Source: Nageia nagi
Taxonomy: Eukaryota; Pinophyta
Assembly: GCA_050084985.1 (NCBI GenBank)
Contig: JBITNC010000001.1
Coordinates: forward strand, 24,738,001 to 24,802,000
Direction: 5' to 3'
Length of the DNA stretch: 64,000 nt
The notes beneath the pieces were generated by a model. The model saw only the letters and a list, made by a program, of their open reading frames with translations. It was not told the DNA's origin and ran no database searches. Each line of letters begins with the position of its first letter. Position 1 is the first letter of the stretch. Below are positions 56,681 to 64,000 of this stretch, piece after piece. The translations under genes and the position numbers were made by a program.

Positions 56681-58355
56681 TTACTAAAAGAGAAGGTTCT
56701 TCCAAAGGATAATGTCCTCCCTACTTCATGCAAGAAGATACATGAAATTTTTAAGGATGTAGGTGTAGAGTTTCATTCATACCATGCTTGTATTAATGAT
56801 TGCATATTATATAAAGGACCATATGCAACTTTGAGTACATGTCCAAAGTGCAAATCAAATAGATAATGAGAAAGAATAAAAGGAAAAACCATTCCTAAAA
56901 AGGTTATTCACAATATGTCAATCATTTATAGGTTGATTCAAGTGTTTTGGTATAAGTCACTTGCACAATACATGGATTGGCATGCAACACATAGAAGTGT
57001 AGATGATGTATTTCACATTCTCGTGGATAGTAGAGCAATAAGACATATAAAGGATACATGGCTAGATAAATTTGACATGAACCTAGGAATGCTAGATTGG
57101 GTTTAGCAATTGATGGTGTTAATCCATTTTTTGTACAATCATCTACTTATTCATTATGGTCTATTGTTATAGTCAAATATAGCTTACCTCCATGGATGTC
57201 TATAAAAAAGGAAAATTTGATGTTGACTCTTATACTTCCTAGAAACAATCAAGTGAAAAATATGTATGTCTACCTTCAACCATTAATTTATGAATTGAGG
57301 CAATTATGGAATGAAATTCATAGTGTTATTAATGTAAGTTGAGCTATCCAACAAAGGTCATTCACACTACATGGCATACCATGTTGGACTATACATGACT
57401 TTCTAGGACTTACTATTTGTTAAAGTACATGTATTATGTACAACCTTTATTACATATGCATTATATAAGAAATTAGCCTCATTTGTAAATATTTGATCTT
57501 CTCTTACTTGATGCTAATAATTTCTAAAATAATTTTTTTACAAGCCTTCAGACAAAAGGTTATCATGCTTGCCCATAGTGTGTAGAAAATCTCATAATAA
57601 GGTATTCGAGTGTGATGAAGAAGATGGAATACCTTGGAAATAAAAAATATTATCCAATGGATCATGAATTTTATGGGTGTAAGTCATCATAGTTTGATGG
57701 TGATTTTTATTACACCCCCACTCCCAATTATGCAACTCTTAATGATTGGTTGGAAAAGTCCCAGCAAAGTGAAGACATATGTTAGGGAAGGTTTGATGAG
57801 GAACAATGGCAGGAAGATCCAATTGATTTTATTATTTTTGAATATGATTTATCAAAAGGTGAATTTTATCAAAATATATCATTATGTTTAGTTATTATAA
57901 AAAAACATGTTTATAATATTCCAATTTCATTAATTTACTAATTAATGATTTACTTTAAACATATTTTATAGGCATGAAAAGATTATCAATATTTTATAAA
58001 ATGCCATATTGGAAGCACTTTTTAGTGGCACATTTAATGGATCCTATGCATATTGTAAATAATGTTGCATCTTCTTTGTACCAGTATACAATAACTACAA
58101 AATCTGATACTGTTAATGTAAGAAATGACTTAAGAGACACCAACACAAAATGTGCCTTATAAATATCAAATAGAATGAAAAGAGCACTTGCTCACTTACC
58201 ATGGATAATGTCTAAAGAACAAGTGAATATGATACATAATGTTATTAAAACCATTATAACACCAACTTAGTATGGATCATCTCTATGAAAAGCATTCACT
58301 ACTAATGGTAAAATAATAGGATTAAAATCACATGATTACCATAATTTCTTGAAGG
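56681..58355 (+). pseudogene. TNP2 transposase, central and C-terminal part
   Basis: From an AG at 56680: LLKEKVLPKDNVLPTSCKKI, YHACINDCILYKGPYATL, CPKCKSNR (zinc-ribbon-like cysteines). Then AQYMDWHATHRSVDDVFH and, after a frameshift near 57100, LGLAIDGVNPFFVQSSTYSL, PPWMSIKKENLMLTLILP, VYLQPLIYELRQLW. Later FTLHGIPCWTIHDF, GYHACP, YYPMDHEFYGC (57560-57690) and MPYWKHFLVAHLMDPMHIVN (57995-58055). These are in the order of the plant TNP2 family. The G-L-A-x-D-G-x-N-P and H-x-x-D-x-M-H-I-x-x-N segments include its presumed catalytic Asp residues. It would cut and paste the element; several stops and frameshifts. Confidence 0.88.
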
Positions 58356-58439
58356 TAATGTCATATTATATACTTATAAAACTTATTTTTTGGTATTAAT
58401 ATTTATGTTTTCAAAATATAATCATTAATAATACTTGGA

Positions 58440-59045
58440 AAATACTAAACTTTATGTACAACATATTTTTCCTCTTGCAATTCATTAATATAAGAATTTA
58501 CCTCTAGATCTAAAAAAGACAATTGGTCAACTATCAATATTTCTAAGGTATGTCATGTTATAGTAATGCTCTATGAAAAAATAGCATGTTAAATTGTTTT
58601 TATTTTTTAAGTTTTCTATATATCAATTTTGCATACATTTGATAATATTATATTTTTATCAATAGGTGGATAACTAGAAAGGAGATACATGTGAGTGAAA
58701 TACCTAGATGATGCAAAAAAAGCATTTGTACCTTTGAAAAGGAAATGCTTACTACTTTTATGGACATACAATTTCACATATTGATCCACTTAGTAGATGA
58801 TATAAAAATAACGGGTGTTATAAGTGCTAGAAGCATGTTTTTTATAGAGATATTTTTAAAAGTACTAAAAGCATTTGTTAGACAAAAATCATGACCAGAA
58901 GGATCAATGGGTGAGGGATGCATTGTAAAAAAATATTTTTTATATGCATTTAAGTATATTTCTCAAATCCATCCTTTTGCACCAAAGATGTGGCAAGAAA
59001 ACAAAGATAGAGAAATTTGAAGGAGAGATTTTGGAATATAATAGG
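58440..59045 (+). pseudogene. DUF4218-like region of CACTA transposase
   Basis: Decayed, with introns: NLPLDLKKTIGQLSIFLR, a WITRKEIHVSEIP part, CTFEKEMLTTFMDIQFHILI, HLVDDIKITGVISARSMFFI, KAFVRQKS-stop-PEGSMGEG. This follows the DUF4218 pattern (F-F-D-x-M-x-H-L-x-x-H-L-x-x-E, R-x-x-P-E-x-S-I-A-E-G-Y), which sits after TNP2 in plant CACTA proteins. Confidence 0.75.
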
Positions 59046-59584
59046 ACAAATTATACTATTAAAGATACTCATAATATTAAAGATATTACTAATTTATAAT
59101 AATATGTATAACATGCATTTTGGATTTTATTTAATCAATGGGTACTAATTAATTTATATTGTATCATCATGATTTTATAGATTATAAAGAGTTTGAATCT
59201 ATAAACTTGTTTATCATGATGAATATGGAATGCTGAAAAAAGTAGATTGAATTGTACAAAAGTAAAAGAAGTGGAATTTCGAAGAAGATAACTTATTTTG
59301 TATACAAAATACAAGGGATACACCTATGCCTACATTTCTTGGAGATAAAAATTAGCCAACAGAGTTTCCAAGGTCATGGTTGAGGGAAGCAATTGATGAG
59401 AATGAAAGACAAGGAGATGAGAATATAAATAAAAATGTTCAAAATATATCCATTAGATGTAATAAAATTTAATTATTATTAATTTATTAATATGCATTTA
59501 ATTTTTGATGTTTTTTATAAGAGCATGATAGTTTATATAAATATAATGATTGCACTAATAATATTTTTTGTGTAAATATTTGCA

Positions 59585-60057
59585 GGCATTAGTTTTTTCT
59601 TCAATGTGGGAATATGGTCAACACTTTAGAATTGAAAATATTGATTAGAATAGAGTGACATTTGACTATGAAGTGATGATTGATTTTGACCAAGCAAGTC
59701 ATACAAGAACAAAAAATAAAAACTTGATAAAAAGAACATTGCCATATGTTAGAAAAATTCAACAAGTCATTCAATTGAATTATAGGTCATTCCAATATGT
59801 AGTATTTAGATGTAAATGGTTTGAAACACTTGATAGAAGAACAATATTACATGTTTTCAATAGTGAATAATTTGAAATCAACTTCACAAAATATTTAGTT
59901 GAAGATAAAGAGCTTTATGCTTTTACCCAAATATTATAGTCAAGTATTTTTCTATCCAAATTTAGAATATGAGACAATGTGGTTTGTAATTAATGTTGAT
60001 ATTAGAGGAAAACATATTGTATTTTCTCCTAATGAAGATGATATACATGAAAATTAA
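59585..60057 (+). pseudogene. DUF4216-like region of CACTA transposase
   Basis: From an AG border near 59585: SSMWEYGQHFRIENID, then IQQVIQLNYRSFQYVVFRCK and WFETLDRRTILHVFNSE. After a TAA it resumes as FEINFTKYLVEDKELYAF and, in another frame, FYPNLEYETMWFVINVDIRG with a final TAA at 60055. The I-x-E-L-x-Y-x-x-x-x-V-V-L-F-x-C-x-W core is that of DUF4216, often C-terminal in plant CACTA transposases. Confidence 0.7.
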
Positions 60058-60369
60058 ATGATTCATAAATGTGTTTTATATTTTTATGAATGTTATGAAA
60101 ATTAAATGATTTATATCATTTACATTTTATAAACATATTGAAAGGTTTTATATGCATCTAACAATTTATAAAGATTATAATTAAAATATATGTGGTTGTA
60201 TACAAAAATATGGGCTCACTACATGGTCAAAAAGTGGTTTTTAAGTTGGATGGATTTATATTTTTAATACTTCCATTTAATTTTATCCATTTCAAAATGT
60301 TTGGAGATAATATTGCAATATCTACACATCATTAATTTCAACTTACCATCAAAAATACTATCATAATAT

Positions 60370-60570
60370 AAACAATATAGCATCACATATAACATCATCC
60401 AAAACATCATAAATGTGATAAAATTTACACCAAAAATAACATCAGACATAATGTCAATACTAGCATCAAGAAGCAAAAATAAATTACCAAAATCAAGCCC
60501 TTGATGTGTCTTGATGTGGCCTAATGCAAATAAAATCAAAAATCAAAAAATAAAAATCTTTGATGTTATT
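60370..60570 (-). repeat. Right subterminal repeats of CACTA
   Basis: AACATCATCCAAAACATCAT, AAAATAACATCAGACATAAT and a TGATGTTATTTTTGACA end; similar to the left subterminal motifs. Confidence 0.6.
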
Positions 60571-60582
60571 TTTGACACCCAA

Positions 60583-60601
60583 CGATAATTTTCTAGTAGT
60601 G
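60583..60601 (-). repeat. Right terminal inverted repeat of CACTA
   Basis: Plus strand CGATAATTTTCTAGTAGTG, the inverse of CACTACTAGAAAATTATCG; followed by the CAT duplication at 60602-60604. Confidence 0.9.
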
Positions 60602-60604
60602 CAT

Positions 60605-60960
60605 CTAGGGGGTATACATAGAAATATTCCCTAACCATATAGTATTGGATCCTCACTCCAAACTTCTCCACTATCTAATCAACCAATGTGAGCTTCCATT
60701 AGCATTAGTAATATGTAACCATTTAAACTCCTTGGTTTTGAGTCCCTTGTTGCTACAAATTCTTTATCAATGAAATTGTGTGTGGCTTATAGATATATCA
60801 ACAACATGATGTCTTATTTTAATTCCATATCTTTAACTTTGAGTTTGAAATACTTGGGTACTCAACATAGTTATGCAATCATCCTACCTATGGTTTCCTT
60901 GTTATCATTAATAAGACATTCCTACTTCAAGTCCATCCTTCCCAAGTCCATCTCCAAATC
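60605..60960 (-). pseudogene. Gypsy protease remnant, right part (cut by CACTA)
   Basis: Minus strand reads ATHNFIDKEFVA from about 60797, the segment that follows the catalytic D-S-G in plant Gypsy retropepsins, then a frameshifted FGVRIQYYMVREYFYVYPLD up to the CAT at the CACTA border. The catalytic triplet is lost (a stop and YL precede ATHNF). It continues in 43197-42896. Confidence 0.7.
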
Positions 60961-60999
60961 TAAATCATCATCCTTTGAAAGCACCTTAATATAGTGGAA

Positions 61000-62375
61000 T
61001 TTTCCTTTTCCCAAGCACCTATGGCCACACTCCAATGTTTCCTTCAATTGAAGCATAAATTCCTCCTCCTCAACTTATTCCTAGTCTCCAAATTTGATTT
61101 TCTCTCTCCTAATGGTTTGCTCCTCTTGATGGTGGGAGGTCCTACCTCCAATGTTCCCTTTGCAAATTTCCCCATCTTGGGTGGCATAGTTTTTTTGATC
61201 TTCATCATAATAGGTTTCAGATCCAATGCCCTCTTGATGGCATCTTGAATCTATGTTGGAGAAAATGGCTTCACCAATACCCTAAATGGCTCTATTAAGC
61301 CCTTTGTGAAGAGAAATATAACCCGTTTCTCTTAAATGCTAGGGACCATTACAATGATCCATTAGAATTATATAACATACTCCTATACTAATCCCTTTTG
61401 CTTCATTGTAGTTAATTCCTTGAGGTAAGCATTCTCATATTTCTTTTCAAATTAGTCTATCATCCTTCTACTAAGCACATCAAAGGAAGTGATAGATCCA
61501 TGACCCTACATGATCATGCCATCTTGCCACCAATCATATAATAGGCCATACAAGTATAGCCTAGTGAACCATATGGTATATTCCTCCAACATGGTACTTA
61601 GCATGAAATATGCTTATAAATTTTATATCCATACCCTTACATTCATAATTGCTTCCATCAAACAAGGGCACCTGCATTCTGCTCATCCTTTGTTACAATT
61701 ATTTCCTATCCTCCCATGATCTGCTATGTGAATAACTTTGGATAGCCTTTTTACTTAAAAATATAATATACATGGAAAAGATCATATCAATACTATTGAA
61801 TTATCATGAATTCAAAGAGTACTCTTGGTACAACTGATTGAGCTCAAGGGATGAAATCAAGCTCATCCCACTCTCATATCTGGGTAAAAATATGGGTTTT
61901 TAGGATATGGTAGAGGTGTAGGTGTCAAAACCATCTTCATAACATCCATGTCAAAGAATATCTCCATAATTAACTCCCCAATGAGTGGATCTCTAGTAGA
62001 TCCTATCCTAAATAGTGAATATCCCCCATCGTCCTTCATTCTGGTAGATCTAGATCTCTAAAATACTGGATCTCCTTGATCAAACCTTATACCTCTGGAT
62101 CTATATAGTGATGCTTCTCCTCTTGGTACTTTCTTATGAGTTTAAGTGGATCTTTTAGTATGGGGTGTCCTAGGGCTTCCACCATCCCAACATCCCTCTC
62201 TTGTGCTTCGTTTATGGATGAATGCTCATTTTGCTATCGTATTTTCTTCACAATCATATTCATCGTGTTCAATAGATCATCAAAAATATTTTTGGTTGGA
62301 TATTTAGGTGGATTATACCTTTCCTCATGCATATCTTCCTCTCCATGCATATTTTTTGGTTCATTCATCCAACTC
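61000..62375 (-). pseudogene. Gypsy gag (old minus-strand element)
   Basis: Minus strand from about 62370: MNEPKNMHGEEDMHEERYNP, VEALGHPILKDPLKLIRKYQ; then FTRLYLYGLLYDWWQDG, FEKKYENAYLKELTTMKQKG, LFTKGLIEPFRVLVKPFSP and IQDAIKRALDLKPIMMK. This is the retrotransposon gag domain (W-x-x-F-x-x-x-F-x-x-x-Y, L-x-x-L-x-Q, V-x-x-F-x-x-x-L). Many stops. The protease remnant follows at 60960. The CACTA insertion separates it from the left part of the element. Confidence 0.75.
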
Positions 62376-62399
62376 TCTCAAGCCAAATCTCCCTAATAT

Positions 62400-63635
62400 C
62401 TCCTTGCATTTGCAATATTCCAAATATTTTTCAAGACTAAAATATGCAAGTTAAGCACCAAATATACCAAATAAAATGCTCTAGAACATAAAATATCACT
62501 CATACACATCCACAAACCTAACATCAAAATTCTATAGGTAAGATAATTGCAAATAGATATTAAAATGAGATAAATATATAGAGATAAATGTGCCAATAAT
62601 TTAATTAAGCAAAGAAGAGTGATAAAAGCCTCAAAACTACCAAAAGGGCTCAACGTTGGCCTCTACGGAGCCAACTAGGACATACAAAATGCAAATATAA
62701 TCACTATTGGAATAAAAATATGGGAAATATACACTCCCTCAAGATTTGAATACTCCCCATTGAGAAGCTCTCTCCAAATCTTGGAAACCAACTAAATGAT
62801 AAAATTGCAATTGAATGAATACCATCGATTGTATTAAGATGTTGCACCTTAGTTATAGATTAGCAACATACCTTAGTCTACTAAACCCCCTAGATGCTAC
62901 ACCTAGGGTAAGATTTCTTGACATTGTGCCAAGACTTATTTCCTCTATATAAAAGAAGAAATAATATAAAGTTCAACATATCCATGCAATGATGTGAATC
63001 TACTTTATATAACAATCCTTGGATATGGATCTCATATAGAAATCATCACTCCAATCTCCAAGTACAATGTTAACCTCTTATAGGCCCTCAAATTCTCAAA
63101 TATGGGGTTATATATGTATTAAGTGTCATACATATGCCAATGCTACCTAGGGATGTCAATAATAATATTTAATTACAAGATCCAATGGCTAGATATGGAA
63201 CACCTCATTATTGGAGACAAATATTGCATTTAAAATTATTAATTTCCTTGGAATCATGTATTACAAATCATACAAGTGGCCCTCATAAAACATACTAAAT
63301 ATGCTCTCAATTACCAAGCTCACACCTAAATACAATCCATAAGTAACTCATATCCCAAGGAGTGGGATGTCACATTTTAAGGGATCAATATAGAGATATT
63401 TTTGGATTTTCATGAGCAATCATGATATGGAAGACTGGTCCAACTAGCAAATTTCAAGAGGCCATAACTCTTTCATTTCTTGATGAACTAATGTTGTGTA
63501 ACCTATCAAAACATTTCCCATAAGATTCCCTATCCAATGAACAAATCAAATCAACTCTCCTCAAATAATTCATCCAAATGCGACTTGAAAGCTAACGTCA
63601 CACTAATAAGGCCTTCAACCACAAAATATGAGATG
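62400..63635 (-). other. Leader of old Gypsy element, no gene seen
   Basis: AT-rich region between gag and the right LTR-like repeat. No motif or credible ORF. A candidate primer site was looked for on the minus strand and not found. Confidence 0.4.
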
Positions 63636-63639
63636 CAAG

Positions 63640-64000
63640 AATGTATTTATTAAGGGTTTTCATCCTTAACCAAGATCTAGTGAGGGCTAAATCCCACTAA
63701 ATCCTTTCATCACTAGATTTTCATCCAAAAAGAGGCCCAATGTATGACATTGCCACTCTCTAAAGATAGAAGATAGTAAATAACTCAATGATGCCTCTCC
63801 AATACTATGCTAGCCATATATATAGGAATCCCTTAAGGTTAGGAACCAAGACTTCTACCTTGGAGACATAATTCTTGAATGTTACACCTATAGTCTTGGG
63901 ATAATTCTAATCTATGGAATCACTCATAATCATGCATTGGGGTCTTGGGATCCCCATAATCACACTTAAATGCTATCTCGAGATGTCCCATATTGGGGTT
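63640..64000 (-). repeat. LTR-like repeat, right copy, of old Gypsy element (runs off the window)
   Basis: Homologous in order to 33985-34390: AACCAAGATCTAGTGAGGGC, TTTTCATCCAAAAAGAGGCCC, CTACCTTGGAGACATAATTC, AATCATGCATTGGGGTC and the GATGTCCCATATTGGGG at the window end. Probably the 5' LTR, with the remainder beyond 64000. Confidence 0.6.

Larger units (their letters stand above)
43201..60601 (+). mobile_element. CACTA (En/Spm) DNA transposon, 17.4 kb, with telomere-like arrays and a SET-like gene
   Basis: Ends are inverted copies: CACTACTAGATAAT at the left and, reverse-complemented, CACTACTAGAAAATTATCG at the right, with a CAT duplication outside. Subterminal CATCA/TGATG-type repeats lie inside both ends (43300-43570 and 60370-60570). 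Right part on the plus strand: SET-like gene, TNP2 transposase, DUF4218- and DUF4216-like regions. Left part: a possible minus-strand gene and long telomere-like arrays. The element lies inside a minus-strand Gypsy protease region, whose halves rejoin when it is removed. Coding regions carry stops, so it is inactive. Confidence 0.92.

Noticed and set aside
56523-56705. Minus-strand Ile-Tyr repeat protein
   Set aside because: Pure translation of the (TA)n microsatellite.

Overview
This is a gene-poor, AT-rich stretch of a large plant nuclear genome, filled with nested transposable elements. Three things point to a seed plant: LTR retrotransposons primed by initiator-Met tRNA (TGGTATCAGAGC sites), a CACTA (En/Spm) DNA transposon with a TNP2-type transposase, and a plant-mobile-domain-like fragment. 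The abundant internal telomere-like DNA and very long elements would fit a conifer or another large-genome plant, but the sequence does not prove this. I see no intact host gene, rRNA, tRNA, CRISPR array or organelle insert.

Layout. 1-1743: end of an LTR related to the Gypsy LTR below, carrying a 14-bp minisatellite. 1744-7328: decayed plus-strand Copia element (A) without RNase H. 7330-8275: minus-strand plant-mobile-domain-like pseudogene. 8276-29489: a complete but decayed Ty3/Gypsy element with 1,240-bp LTRs and a GAACC target duplication. It has gag, protease, an extra RNase H upstream of reverse transcriptase (a Tat-type trait), RT, a second RNase H, integrase and a long third ORF. Its second RNase H is split by a younger minus-strand Copia element (13788-22429; 484-bp LTRs, GCGAT duplication). 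29495-31380: featureless AT-rich flank. 31381-33700: Copia-like fragment with an acidic ORF. From about 33.7 kb to beyond the right edge there appears to be an old minus-strand Gypsy element. It is interrupted by a Copia pair sharing an LTR (about 34508-42211) and by a CACTA transposon (43201-60601).

The CACTA element is the most unusual object. It is 17.4 kb long, has CACTACTAGA terminal inverted repeats and a 3-bp CAT duplication, and sits inside the protease region of the old Gypsy element. It carries about 9.5 kb of scattered telomere-like arrays (CCCTAA/CCCTAAA and their complements), an ATGTTA-rich array, a degenerate TNP2 transposase with DUF4218- and DUF4216-like regions, and a spliced-looking gene whose large exon reads like a SET (lysine methyltransferase) domain. 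I know of no described CACTA family with a SET domain.

All coding regions have stops or frameshifts, so nothing here looks autonomous now. Many stops are TAG where the family has glutamine, as expected from deamination of methylated CAG sites. By eye, LTR divergence is about 1% for the nested Copia and about 5% for the Gypsy that hosts it, consistent with the nesting order.
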